DNA of 64,000 nt from an alpha proteobacterium U9-1i (lineage in GTDB: Bacteria; Pseudomonadota; Alphaproteobacteria; Caulobacterales; Aquidulcibacteraceae), in assembly GCA_000974665.1 (NCBI GenBank), contig BBSY01000003.1, forward strand, positions 1,136,001 to 1,200,000. The letters are read 5' to 3'. Shown here one piece after another: positions 25,407 to 34,140 of the stretch. A program made the translations under genes and the position numbers. A model generated the notes under the pieces. The model saw nothing but the letters and a program-made list of their open reading frames with translations, had not been told where the DNA came from and made no database searches. Numbering within the stretch: position 1 is the stretch's first letter; every line of letters starts with the position of its first letter.

Positions 25407-27176
25407 ATGACTGCGAGCTTTAGAGCGGGCGTGGCGGCGCTGGCGGCGCTGGTGATGCTTGGGGCAAACGCCACGGCGCAAAGCGTGGACGCCGCGCGGC
25501 CAAACATCGTCGTCATCGTCATCGACGATGCGGGCTTTACCGACCTTGGCGTTTATGGCGGCGAAGCGCGTACGCCCAACATCGACGCGCTGGCGCGGCG
25601 CGGCGCGCAATTCTCGCGCTATTATAGTTCACCGCTCTGCTCGCCCTCGCGGGCGATGTTGCTCACGGGCGTCGATAGCCATCGCACCGGCCACGCCACG
25701 ATCGTCGAAGTGCTGCCACCAGAAATGCGCGGACGCCCTGGCTATTCGATGCGGCTTGAACCTGGCGTCACCACGATCGCCGAACGGCTGCGCGACAACG
25801 GCTATCGCACCTACGCCACCGGCAAATGGCATCTTGGCCACGGCGAAGGCGATCTTCCGAATTCTCACGGCTTTGAACGTTCGTTCGTGCTTGACGCATC
25901 CGGCGCAGACAATTGGGAAGAACGCGCCTACATGCCGTACTACAGAACCGCCGACTGGTTCGAAGATGGCGAACGCGCGCATCTGCCAGAGGATTTCTAC
26001 TCGAGCAGATTCATCGTCGATCGGATGATCCAATATCTGGACGCCGACGCGCCACGCGCCGCGCAACCGTTCTTTGCTTATCTCGCGTTTCAAGCAGTGC
26101 ACATCCCTGTTCAGGCGCCGCGCGAGATCACGGCGAACTATCGCGGCGTTTATGATGCCGGGTGGGAAACGTTGCGCACAACACGCTGGCGACGCGCGCA
26201 GGAGCTTGGCTTGTTGCCCGCCGCCGCGCCGATAGATCAGGCGCATTCAAGCTTGCGGCGGTGGAGCACGCTGGCTGCCGACGAACAAGCGATCTACGCG
26301 CGCAGCATGGAGGTTCACGCCGGGATGCTGGAGGCGATGGATCAGTACATCGGCCGCTTCGTCGCGCATCTGCAAGCCCAAGGGCTCGCAGACAACACGC
26401 TCTTCGTCATCACGTCGGACAACGGACCCGAGCCAAGCTTGCCGATTGCGGAACCGGATTTCGTGCGCTGGATGGGTATGACAGGCTATACACGCCGGCT
26501 GGACGATTTGGGCGAGCGTGGCTCCTTCGTGTTCATCGGACCGGAATGGGCCAACGCCACCGCGACAGGCGCTTTGTTCAAGTTCACGTCCGCCGAAGGC
26601 GGCGTGCACACGCCCTTCATCATCGCCGGGCCAGGCATCGCGCCGCAGCGGGTAGACGCGCGCGCGTTCGTCACCGACATCGCGCCCACTTTGCTGGAGC
26701 GCGCCGGCGTCGCACCCGCTGCGCCAACGATGGATGGAGTCAGCCTCAATCCGGTGCTGAGCGGCGCATCGGCCTTCGTGCGTGATGCACAAACACCGTT
26801 GGGCATCGAAGTTTCCGGCCACTCGGCGCTTTATCGCGGCGACTACAAATTGCTGCGCACGCCCGCACCGCTCGGCGATGGCTCATGGCGATTGTTCAAC
26901 ATCGCGCTTGATCCCGGCGAGACCAACGATCTCGCGGCGCAATCACCGGACCTCGCCGCCTCGATGCTGGCGGACTACGAGGCCTACGCGGCACGGGTCG
27001 GCGTGCTGGAATTGCCGCCAGGCTACGACGTGCAACGCCAAGTGGTCCACAATGTGCGGATGAAGCAGCTCGAGCACTATTGGTGGGTGCTCGCGCTTGG
27101 CGCGCTCGCCGTTCTTGGGCTGCTTTATGTGCTCGTGCGTTTGGCTTCGCGCATGTTTCGCCGGAAACCCGCGTAA
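25407..27176 (+). CDS. Arylsulfatase (sulfatase family) with C-terminal membrane anchor
   Basis: A 589-residue exported sulfatase. Signal peptide residues 1-25; metal-binding DDAGFTDLGVYGG near 40; the formylglycine motif CSPSR at 78-82 followed by LLTG; GKWHLG near 145; and SDNGPEPS near 340. Cys78 would need conversion by a formylglycine-generating enzyme, not seen here. A hydrophobic helix at about 555-577 and a basic tail suggest it stays bound to the membrane, which is less usual. The start 25407 has GAGGGAGG five bases upstream. Confidence 0.93.
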   Translation: MTASFRAGVAALAALVMLGANATAQSVDAARPNIVVIVIDDAGFTDLGVYGGEARTPNIDALARRGAQFSRYYSSPLCSPSRAMLLTGVDSHRTGHATIVEVLPPEMRGRPGYSMRLEPGVTTIAERLRDNGYRTYATGKWHLGHGEGDLPNSHGFERSFVLDASGADNWEERAYMPYYRTADWFEDGERAHLPEDFYSSRFIVDRMIQYLDADAPRAAQPFFAYLAFQAVHIPVQAPREITANYRGVYDAGWETLRTTRWRRAQELGLLPAAAPIDQAHSSLRRWSTLAADEQAIYARSMEVHAGMLEAMDQYIGRFVAHLQAQGLADNTLFVITSDNGPEPSLPIAEPDFVRWMGMTGYTRRLDDLGERGSFVFIGPEWANATATGALFKFTSAEGGVHTPFIIAGPGIAPQRVDARAFVTDIAPTLLERAGVAPAAPTMDGVSLNPVLSGASAFVRDAQTPLGIEVSGHSALYRGDYKLLRTPAPLGDGSWRLFNIALDPGETNDLAAQSPDLAASMLADYEAYAARVGVLELPPGYDVQRQVVHNVRMKQLEHYWWVLALGALAVLGLLYVLVRLASRMFRRKPA

Positions 27177-28316
27177 CTAAGCGGCTTCGCGGCTCAGCAT
27201 AGTGTAGCGCTTCAAATGATGGTCGACGTTGCCGAACGTGGCGTCGAACATGGTCGCGCGTTTGAAGTAGTGTCCCACGCGCATTTCGTCGGTAACGCCC
27301 ATGCCGCCATGCGTTTGTACCGCCGATTGGCCGGCAAAACGCCCGGCGCGACCAATCGACACTTTCGCAGCCGATACCGCCTTCGCGCGCTCCAGGTCGG
27401 GAGCGTCGAGTTTGATGGTGGCGAAGAGCGCGATCGACACGCTCTCCTCGGCGGCCATGAACATGTCGACCAAACGGTGCTGCAACACTTGGAATTCAGC
27501 GATCGGGCGTCCGAATTGCTTGCGGGTCTTGGCGTAGTCCTGCGTGAGCTGATGCATCATGCGCAAACCGCCCACCTGCTCGTTGCAATACGCAACGTTG
27601 GCTTCGTCGACGATGCGCTCAACCAATGGCGACGCTTCGCCGGCAGCGCCGATCAGATGCTCAGCGCCGACGCTGACGTTTTCGAAATACACTTCCGAGG
27701 CGCGCGTGCCGTCCATGTTGGTGTAGTCGCGCGTGGTTACGCCCTTGGCGCTTTTCGGCACGAGAAAAAGCGACACGCCTTTGGCCTCACGTTGGCCGCC
27801 GCCGCTGCGCGCCGTCACCAGCAGGTGATCGGCCTGCGGTGCGCCGAGGACGACTGCTTTCTGGCCGCTGAGCGTAAAGCCTGCGCCGTCCTTCTTGGCG
27901 CTTGTGGTGACATCGGTGAGCGACCAGCGGCTTTTGGGTTCGGCTTGGGCGAAAGCGATGATGCGCTCGCCGCCGGCGATCGCAGTCAGGTGCTCTTCCT
28001 TCTGAGCGGCGCTACCGGCGTGCTTCAGCGCGCCAGCGCCCAGCACGACCGTCGGCACGTAAGGCTCAACGACGAGCGCTTTGCCGAATTCTTCCATCAC
28101 CACGGCGATATCGATGTGCCCGCCGCCTAGGCCGCCATACTCTTCCGGCAGCGGCGCCATGAGCAGCCCAAGCTCGGCGAACGTCGTCCAGTTTTTCTTC
28201 CACGCGTCCGCGGACCCCAGCATCGCCCGGCGCTTATCGAAATCGTACTCGCCGGCGGCCCACTTCGCGATCGAGTCGCGGAGCATGTTCTGTTCGTCAG
28301 AATAATCGAAGTTCAT
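27177..28316 (-). CDS. Acyl-CoA dehydrogenase, small (PimD-like) subunit
   Basis: A 379-residue FAD-dependent acyl-CoA dehydrogenase family protein. It begins MNFDYSDEQNMLRDSIAKW and has the C-terminal stretch AVQTHGGMGVTDEMRVGHYF, which binds FAD and is typical of the family. The usual YTEPxxGSD nucleotide loop is degenerate (FAQAEPKSRW), as in the second subunit of heteromeric enzymes. It starts three bases after the other acyl-CoA dehydrogenase gene, so the two probably form an alpha2beta2 complex. Confidence 0.9.
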   Translation of the reverse strand: MNFDYSDEQNMLRDSIAKWAAGEYDFDKRRAMLGSADAWKKNWTTFAELGLLMAPLPEEYGGLGGGHIDIAVVMEEFGKALVVEPYVPTVVLGAGALKHAGSAAQKEEHLTAIAGGERIIAFAQAEPKSRWSLTDVTTSAKKDGAGFTLSGQKAVVLGAPQADHLLVTARSGGGQREAKGVSLFLVPKSAKGVTTRDYTNMDGTRASEVYFENVSVGAEHLIGAAGEASPLVERIVDEANVAYCNEQVGGLRMMHQLTQDYAKTRKQFGRPIAEFQVLQHRLVDMFMAAEESVSIALFATIKLDAPDLERAKAVSAAKVSIGRAGRFAGQSAVQTHGGMGVTDEMRVGHYFKRATMFDATFGNVDHHLKRYTMLSREAA

Positions 28317-28319
28317 CGG

Positions 28320-29516
28320 TCAGAGCCCCAGCACCATCTTGGCGATGATGTTGCGTTGGATTTCGTTGGAGCCGCCGTAGATGGAGGCTTTGCGGAAGTT
28401 GAAATAGAGCGGCGCGGCGTGGTGGGCGTAATCGGGCCCGATCGGGAATTCGTTGGCGCTGTCTTGCGGGAAGTCGCGGAAATAGGGCTGCGCGTAATTG
28501 CCGACGGCTTCGAGCGTCAGTTCGGTAAGGCGCTGCTGGATTTCGGTGCCGCGAATTTTCAGGAGCGAGCTTTCCGGCCCCGGCCCTTTGCCAGCTTGCT
28601 CACGCGCGAGCGTGCGCAATTCGGTCATTTCCAACGTCGACAGATCGATTTCGAGTTGGGCGAGCTTCCGCTGGAAATCCTCATCGTCGATCAGCGGCTT
28701 GCCGTCATCGCCAAGCTCCGCCTTGGCGATCTTCCGCAGCTTTTCGACATTGCGCTTTGAGCGCGCGACGCCAGCGATGCCTGCGCGTTCGTGCGCGAGC
28801 AGGAATTTCGCGCAGGTCCAGCCTTTGTTTTCTTCGTAGACGCGCTGATCGACTGGCACTTTGACGTTGTCTAGGAACACATCGTTCACTTCGTAACCGC
28901 CATCGAGCAATTTGATCGGCCGTACCGTCACGCCCGGCGATTTCATGTCGATCAGCAGGAATGAGATGCCTTCCTGCGCCTTGGCGTTCGGATCGGTGCG
29001 GACGAGGAAAAAGCCCCAATCGGCGTGCTGGCCGAGCGTCGTCCACGTTTTCTGCCCATTGACGATGTAGAAATCGCCCTCGCGCACAGCCTTGGTTTTG
29101 AGCGACGCGAGATCGCTGCCAGCGCCCGGTTCTGAATAGCCCTGGGCCCACCACACTTCGCCGGAGAGAATGCCGGGCAGGAAGCGCTTTTTCTGTTCGG
29201 GTGTGCCGAACGTATAAATGACAGGGCCGACCATCGAGACGCCGAACGGCAGTGGCGGAATGGTTTCGGCGCGCGCGTTCTCTTCGAGCCAGATGTAACG
29301 CTGCGTGGCCGTCCATCCCGTGCCGCCATATTCCTTCGGCCAGGCTGGAGCACTCCAGCCCTTCTTGCCGAGGATTTTGTGCCAAGCGAGGAATTGTTCC
29401 TTGGTGAGATCTTCGCGCAGCCCGAAGCCTTTCAGCTCGGGTGGGTAATTCTGTTCAATGAACGCGCGCACTTCGTCGCGGAACGCGATCTCTTCCGGCG
29501 AAAAATCGAGATTCAT
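28320..29516 (-). CDS. Acyl-CoA dehydrogenase, large (PimC-like) subunit
   Basis: A 398-residue acyl-CoA dehydrogenase. The N-terminus MNLDFSPEEIAFRDEVRAFI, the FAD/substrate loop GYSEPGAGSDLASL and the C-terminal SIYGGSNEIQRNIIAKMVLG are complete. The last motif and a helical insertion between 260 and 300 match the pimeloyl-CoA dehydrogenase large-subunit group. It is the first gene of the pair. The substrate is unknown; long or branched acyl-CoA is plausible. Confidence 0.92.
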   Translation of the reverse strand: MNLDFSPEEIAFRDEVRAFIEQNYPPELKGFGLREDLTKEQFLAWHKILGKKGWSAPAWPKEYGGTGWTATQRYIWLEENARAETIPPLPFGVSMVGPVIYTFGTPEQKKRFLPGILSGEVWWAQGYSEPGAGSDLASLKTKAVREGDFYIVNGQKTWTTLGQHADWGFFLVRTDPNAKAQEGISFLLIDMKSPGVTVRPIKLLDGGYEVNDVFLDNVKVPVDQRVYEENKGWTCAKFLLAHERAGIAGVARSKRNVEKLRKIAKAELGDDGKPLIDDEDFQRKLAQLEIDLSTLEMTELRTLAREQAGKGPGPESSLLKIRGTEIQQRLTELTLEAVGNYAQPYFRDFPQDSANEFPIGPDYAHHAAPLYFNFRKASIYGGSNEIQRNIIAKMVLGL

Positions 29517-29559
29517 GGAAGCGGCCCTAAGCGGCGCGACGCGCGCCGCAATGGCTCAC

Positions 29560-29901
29560 TTATAGAGCGCCGCGACCGCCGATCAAATCAGCGTCGGGAA
29601 TGCGGCGCGTTACGTTACGGCGCCGTTGCTGGTCCGTGCGCGCCGCCACGGCGGGCGCCGCTTCGCGCCTCGGTGTAGCGACAGGCGCAACGGTGACAGT
29701 CGCCGTTGAGCTTGAACCGCCGCCGCGCTGGGCGCGGTTCTCGTCCGGCGTCGGGAAGATCGCCGAGGTGTCGACGCGCTGTTGGGCGGTGCGTTGTGTA
29801 TCGTCCACCTCGCAGGCGGCGGTGGTTTCCGCGGCGTGCGCGATCGGCGCCATCAGCGCCGTCAGCGCCGTCATAAGGCCCGCATAGACCCAGAGCTTCA
29901 T
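29560..29901 (-). CDS. Small secreted protein, unknown
   Basis: A 113-residue protein with a signal peptide cleaved after PIAHA and a mature chain that looks disordered: rich in Thr, Ala, Arg and Gln with runs such as RGGGSSSTATVTVAPVATPR. GGAGGG precedes the ATG. A second small secreted gene lies 58 bases upstream on the same strand. No family recognised. Confidence 0.6.
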   Translation of the reverse strand: MKLWVYAGLMTALTALMAPIAHAAETTAACEVDDTQRTAQQRVDTSAIFPTPDENRAQRGGGSSSTATVTVAPVATPRREAAPAVAARTDQQRRRNVTRRIPDADLIGGRGAL

Positions 29902-29959
29902 GATCCGTCCCTCCCGAGGGGCCGCCGCGAAGCAGCCCCGGACTGATACTCAACTGGCC

Positions 29960-30310
29960 TCACACCGTGGAGCCTGCCTGGCCAGCGGCCATGTCCACGC
30001 CGCCGCAGGCCGATACCCGCTCCGCGGGCACCATAGACGCTTCGGCGGAATTTGCGATGCCCCCGCTACGAACCGCCAACACTTCTGCGCGAGCGGCCGC
30101 CGTGGTTTCCACCGGTTGGCGGCGAGCTTCAAGGTTTAGACGCAGCCGCTCGGCGCTCAAATCGAGCTCAGGGCGGGTCTCTTGGACAAGGGCCGTGCAG
30201 CGCGCGGCGGCGATAAACTGGTCGCCCGACATCTTCGGGCCGACGGCGTCCGCCACGAACGGCGACGCGGCGGCGGCGATGACACTGGTGGCGATCAAGG
30301 CGAAACGCAT
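29960..30310 (-). CDS. Small secreted protein, unknown
   Basis: A 116-residue protein starting MRFALIATSVIAAAASPFVA, a signal peptide, preceded by a good GGAGGG site. The mature part contains GDQFIAAARCTALVQ, which looks like a helical segment with one cysteine, a second Cys near the C-terminus (VSACGGVD), and acidic/Arg-rich helices. It is probably co-transcribed with the next small secreted gene. Function unknown. Confidence 0.6.
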   Translation of the reverse strand: MRFALIATSVIAAAASPFVADAVGPKMSGDQFIAAARCTALVQETRPELDLSAERLRLNLEARRQPVETTAAARAEVLAVRSGGIANSAEASMVPAERVSACGGVDMAAGQAGSTV

Positions 30311-30423
30311 GGCAAACCCTCCGAACTCCCCGGCGGCGGCCCCTTGGCCGGCGCCCGTCTGCCTATCCCTGGGATGCCGGCCCGCTGGCCGTTGGATGCA
30401 CCCGCTGCGATAGATCAGCGTGG

Positions 30424-30440
30424 ATATCGAAATACGATAT
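30424..30440. promoter_or_regulatory. Inverted repeat in an AT-rich divergent promoter region
   Basis: ATATCG-AAATA-CGATAT is a 6-5-6 inverted repeat in the only AT-rich stretch (about 30420-30490) between a minus-strand secreted-protein gene (30310) and the plus-strand DUF1289 gene (30535). A second CGAT/ATCG pair follows at once (CGATATGTAACATCG). It may be an operator; the regulator is unknown. Confidence 0.35.
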
Positions 30441-30534
30441 GTAACATCGACTGTCAATGCGGTTTTATTGAAAAACAATATGTCACACGTCGCCAGCGTT
30501 TGCGGGCCTCGAGGCGGAGCTTTAGTCAGAACGG

Positions 30535-30726
30535 ATGAGTGCCGAGCCCATTTCAAGCCCTTGCCTCAAGGTGTGCGCCGTCAGTGGACAGAGCGGGCTA
30601 TGCGTCGGCTGTGGGCGGACGCTCAAGGAGATTGCCGCGTGGGGGAGCCTCGACGAGCCCGCGCGTAAAGCGATCATGGCCGAACTGCCGGCCCGGCTTG
30701 CGGCCTTGCCGACGACCGCCGGCTAG
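30535..30726 (+). CDS. DUF1289 domain protein
   Basis: A 63-residue cytosolic protein with the DUF1289 cysteine pattern: SSPCLKVCAVSGQSGLCVGC followed by GRTLKEIAAWGSL. The four cysteines suggest an Fe-S or Zn site. Function is unknown in the family. The ribosome site is weak. It overlaps the convergent TauE-like gene by four bases. Confidence 0.88.
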   Translation: MSAEPISSPCLKVCAVSGQSGLCVGCGRTLKEIAAWGSLDEPARKAIMAELPARLAALPTTAG

Positions 30727-31535
30727 AACGCTTCACGCAGCATGTTCAAAGCCGTGATCGCCAGGAACACGGCAAACGCGCGCTTCAACGTTTGTTGCGG
30801 CAGCCGGTGAGCCAGCCGCGCCCCAATGGGCGCCGTGATTGCGGTAAGCGCCGCCAACACAACGAACCCAGGCAGGCTCACAAAACCGGCCGACCATTCC
30901 GGCAACCCTTCGCGCCCCCACCCGGCGATCACGTAGCCAAGCGCTGACGGCAGCGCGATCGCGGCGCCGAAGCCCGAGGCGGTCGCAACGGCCTGATGGA
31001 TGGGTCGGCCGCATAGGGTCATCACGGTGACGCCAAAGGCGCCCCCGCCAATGCCCATCATCGCCGAAAGCAAGCCGATCGCGCTGGCGATCAGGGCACG
31101 CACGCCGCCGCGGGGTAGCTCCTGAGCGACGCGCCAGTTCGGATTGCCAAGCCCCATCTGCGCCGCAACCAGAAGCAAGCCACCGCCAAACACGATCAGC
31201 AAAGCTTCCGTGTTCGAGACGCCGGCAAGTGCTGCGCCGATGAGTGCGCCGCCGGTGATCCACGGCGCCCATGCGCGCAGCACCGCGAAATCGACGGCGC
31301 CGGCCTTCGTGTGTGTCGCCAGCGAGCGCCATGACGTCGAGATAATCGTAGAGAGCGACGTGCCGATGGCGAGGTGCATGCGCACGCTTTCATCGACGTT
31401 GAGCGCGCTGAACACGACATAGAGCGCCGGCACGATCACGACGCCGCCACCGACGCCGAACAATCCGCCGATAAAGCCCGCAACGAGGCCGGCGGCGAGC
31501 AGTCCGGCGATGAACGGCAGAAGGTCCGCGCTCAT
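30723..31535 (-). CDS. TauE/SafE family sulfite exporter-like membrane protein
   Basis: A 270-residue inner-membrane protein with about eight hydrophobic segments. The N-terminal glycine-rich GFIGGLFGVGGGVVIVPAL and the internal repeat IGLLSAMMGIGGGAFGVTVM are the duplicated TauE signature. Members export sulfoacetate, sulfite or other organic anions; the substrate here is open. The start overlaps the dusA stop by four bases (ATGA). Confidence 0.92.
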   Translation of the reverse strand: MSADLLPFIAGLLAAGLVAGFIGGLFGVGGGVVIVPALYVVFSALNVDESVRMHLAIGTSLSTIISTSWRSLATHTKAGAVDFAVLRAWAPWITGGALIGAALAGVSNTEALLIVFGGGLLLVAAQMGLGNPNWRVAQELPRGGVRALIASAIGLLSAMMGIGGGAFGVTVMTLCGRPIHQAVATASGFGAAIALPSALGYVIAGWGREGLPEWSAGFVSLPGFVVLAALTAITAPIGARLAHRLPQQTLKRAFAVFLAITALNMLREAF

Positions 31536-32509
31536 GCGGCTCGCGCCGGCGCGCGCGCCACTTCCGCCAAAGCGTCACGCACCACTTCAACGCCAGCGTC
31601 CGCGCGCGGCGCGCGTTCAGAGAGCACGCGCCGCCACAAGCGTCCGCCGGGTTGGGCGTGGAAAAGGCCGAGCATGTGGCGGGTCATCGCGTGCAGGTGC
31701 ACGCCTTCGCGCAAGCGCGCCTCGATATAGGGCAGATGCGCTTCGACCGCTGCTTCGCGGCTCGCCGCCGGAGCTGACACGCCAAACACCCGCGGATCCA
31801 CGTCAAGCAAAGTGGCGGGCGTTTGATACGCTGCACGGCCCAGCATGACGCCGTCGAAGCCGGCGCCTTCGGCGAGCGCGTGATCGAGATCGCGCAGGCC
31901 CCCATTGAGGACGATCTTCAAGTTTGGCCGCTCGCGCTTCAGCTTGCGCACGAGATCATAATCAAGCGGCGGGATTTCGCGGTTCTCTTTCGGGGAAAGG
32001 CCGGAGAGCCACGCCTTCCGCGCATGCACGACGAATGTCCGACACCCTGCGGCTGCGGCGCAGTCCACAAGCTCGAACAATGACTCGCGCGGCTCTTGCT
32101 CATCGACGCCGATCCGGCACTTGATCGTCACCGGGATCGACGGCGCGGCGCCTTGCATCGCGCCCCAGAGCTCGGCCACCAAGGCCGGCTCGCGCATAAG
32201 GCAAGCGCCAAAGCGGCCCGACTGCACCCGGTCCGATGGGCAGCCGACATTGAGGTTGATCTCGTCATAGCCGCGCGCCGCCGCGATCGCCGCCGCCTGC
32301 GCCAGCTTGTCGGGTTCGCTGCCGCCGAGTTGGATAGCGACGGGGTGCTCGATTTCCGAGAAGCCGATCAGGCGCTCGCGATCGCCGTGAATGATCGCGT
32401 CCGCGGTGATCATCTCGGTGTAAAGCCGCGCCCGTTTCGTCAACGCACGGTGGAACGCCCGGCAATGCCGGTCGGTCCAGTCCATGAGTGGGGCCACGGA
32501 AAATTCCAT
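31532..32509 (-). CDS. dusA: tRNA-dihydrouridine(20/20a) synthase DusA
   Basis: A 325-residue FMN enzyme that reduces uridine 20 in tRNA D-loops. The N-terminus MEFSVAPLMDWTDRHCRAFH and LYTEMITADAIIHGD are diagnostic for DusA, and catalytic Cys90 lies in NVGCPSDRVQSGRFGACLM. I use ATG 32509 because the DusA homology begins at once; an in-frame start ten codons upstream adds nothing recognisable. It is between tag (57 bases upstream) and the TauE-like gene. Confidence 0.95.
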   Translation of the reverse strand: MEFSVAPLMDWTDRHCRAFHRALTKRARLYTEMITADAIIHGDRERLIGFSEIEHPVAIQLGGSEPDKLAQAAAIAAARGYDEINLNVGCPSDRVQSGRFGACLMREPALVAELWGAMQGAAPSIPVTIKCRIGVDEQEPRESLFELVDCAAAAGCRTFVVHARKAWLSGLSPKENREIPPLDYDLVRKLKRERPNLKIVLNGGLRDLDHALAEGAGFDGVMLGRAAYQTPATLLDVDPRVFGVSAPAASREAAVEAHLPYIEARLREGVHLHAMTRHMLGLFHAQPGGRLWRRVLSERAPRADAGVEVVRDALAEVARAPARAA

Positions 32510-32566
32510 GGCGGCGCTATTGCACACGAGGCGCGACAAGTCATCTGCCCGCGCCCAGGCGTCGCA

Positions 32567-33136
32567 TCAGCGACGCTTGCCTACCTCCGCGCGGCGAAAG
32601 CACTGCGCGCCGTGGTCGTTGACGATGCCCACTGCTTGCATCCAGGCGTAGACGATCGTCGGCCCCACGAACTTGAAGCCGCGGCGCTTCAACTCCTTGG
32701 AAATGCGCGCCGACAGGTCAGTCTGCGCCGGCAGGTTGGCGCCATCGCCTTTGATCACTTTGCCGTCGGTGAACGACCAGCAGAAATCGGCGAAGCTCTC
32801 GCCGTTCTTTTCCATGGCGCAGAAAATCCGAGCCCCAGCGATGGTGGCTTCAATCTTCGCGCGCGCGCGGACGATGCCCGCATCGCCCATCAGGCGCTCA
32901 ACGTCCTTCTCGGTGAAGCGGGCCACCTTGCCGGGATCAAATCCTTTGAAGGCTTTGCGAAAGGCATCACGCTTCTTCAGGATCGTGATCCAGGAGAGCC
33001 CCGCCTGAAACCCTTCCAGCATGAGCATTTCCCACAGCATGCGCCCATCACGCTGCGGCACGCCCCATTCGGCGTCGTGGTAGGCGATCATGTCGGCATC
33101 GGCGCCCGCCCATTTGCATCGCTGCTTCTGCCCCAC
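32567..33136 (-). CDS. tag: DNA-3-methyladenine glycosylase I (Tag)
   Basis: A 189-residue repair enzyme removing 3-methyladenine. Zinc ligands Cys7 (RCKWAG), His20 (YHDAEWG), His175 and Cys179 (NDHGAQCFRR) are all in the E. coli Tag arrangement, and the catalytic region LEGFQAGLSWITILKKRDAF is intact. First gene of a tag-dusA-tauE run. With Ada-AlkA and Ogt it makes three alkylation repair proteins in this window. Confidence 0.96.
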   Translation of the reverse strand: MGQKQRCKWAGADADMIAYHDAEWGVPQRDGRMLWEMLMLEGFQAGLSWITILKKRDAFRKAFKGFDPGKVARFTEKDVERLMGDAGIVRARAKIEATIAGARIFCAMEKNGESFADFCWSFTDGKVIKGDGANLPAQTDLSARISKELKRRGFKFVGPTIVYAWMQAVGIVNDHGAQCFRRAEVGKRR

Positions 33137-33171
33137 GCTCGACTCCTTTTACGCTATGATCGCATGCGGCC

Positions 33172-34098
33172 ATGCTGACGATGAAAACCTATCTCGGGTG
33201 GAAGGTCGATTTCGCCAACCCTCCCGGCGCGCCCGCTTTCGCGGGGCCGGACTCCGTATCGTGGCGCGTGTTCAAGAACCCCGTCGCACTCGGCGTTGGC
33301 GGCGTCGCCGCCGTACTGTTGGAATTCGCCGACGCGCGCATTCGTTCGGGGGTGTGGGATCATTCGACCTACAAGTCCGACCCGATCGGTCGCTCCGAAC
33401 GCACGGCGATGGCTGCGATGGTGGGCGTCTACGGTCCGCAAGATGCGGCGCGACGGGTGATCCATGGCGTCACCAACATGCACGCGCGCGTCGCAGGGCA
33501 AACGCCAAGTGGGGAACATTATCGCGCGACGGATCCGGACCTGTTGGATTGGGTGAGCGCCACCGCCGGTTGGGGCTTCTTGAACGCCTATGACGCCTTC
33601 GTCGCGCCGCTCGACGCGGAGGAAAAGACCCGATTCTACGCCGAAGCAGAGCCGGTCGCGGCGCTCTACGGCGTGAGGCATTCACCTGCGAACGATTCCG
33701 ACTTCATGGCCATGCTTCACCAACGCATTGCGCGCTTTGAGCCTCACCCCATCGTGCGCGAATTTCTCGATATCGTTGAAAGCGGCCCCGGTGCGCTTGG
33801 ATTGCCAAGCTTCGTCCGTCGCGCCATGGCGCGCGCGTCCGTGTCGCTCCTACCGCCTTCTGTACGCGAGAAGCTGGAGCTTGGCTCTGCATACGAACTC
33901 TCGTCTCTGGAGCGCCGCGCGCTCAAAGCAATGGGCGCGCTTGCCGAGCGCGTGCCAATTGCCGCTGCGCCGCCCGCGCAAGCGTGCAAACGCCTCGGCC
34001 TGCCCTTGGATTTTCTCTATCGCAGCCAAGCCGCACAGCGACGTCTTCTGGCTGACTGGCGCGCACCGCCATCGGCAACGCCAAGCGCATTCCGTTAA
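33172..34098 (+). CDS. Oxygenase MpaB family protein (DUF2236)
   Basis: A 308-residue helical protein of the MpaB/DUF2236 group, which includes latex-cleaving oxygenase Lcp and fungal MpaB. Seen: GPDSVSWRVFKNPVALGVGG, the histidine helix RRVIHGVTNMHARV near 95, and DPDLLDWVSATAGWGFLNAY near 122, the usual haem-binding neighbourhood. The natural substrate is unknown. It is divergent from tag. An ATG three codons later (33181) is a possible start. Confidence 0.87.
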   Translation: MLTMKTYLGWKVDFANPPGAPAFAGPDSVSWRVFKNPVALGVGGVAAVLLEFADARIRSGVWDHSTYKSDPIGRSERTAMAAMVGVYGPQDAARRVIHGVTNMHARVAGQTPSGEHYRATDPDLLDWVSATAGWGFLNAYDAFVAPLDAEEKTRFYAEAEPVAALYGVRHSPANDSDFMAMLHQRIARFEPHPIVREFLDIVESGPGALGLPSFVRRAMARASVSLLPPSVREKLELGSAYELSSLERRALKAMGALAERVPIAAAPPAQACKRLGLPLDFLYRSQAAQRRLLADWRAPPSATPSAFR

Positions 34099-34140
34099 GG
34101 CATATTGCGGCGCGTGCGCGTCCCTGCCTTAGTGTTGGGC

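Noticed and set aside
25296..25610. N-terminal extension of the Ada-AlkA protein
   Set aside because: The Ada domain begins right after ATG 25295, and the extension overlaps the divergent sulfatase gene.
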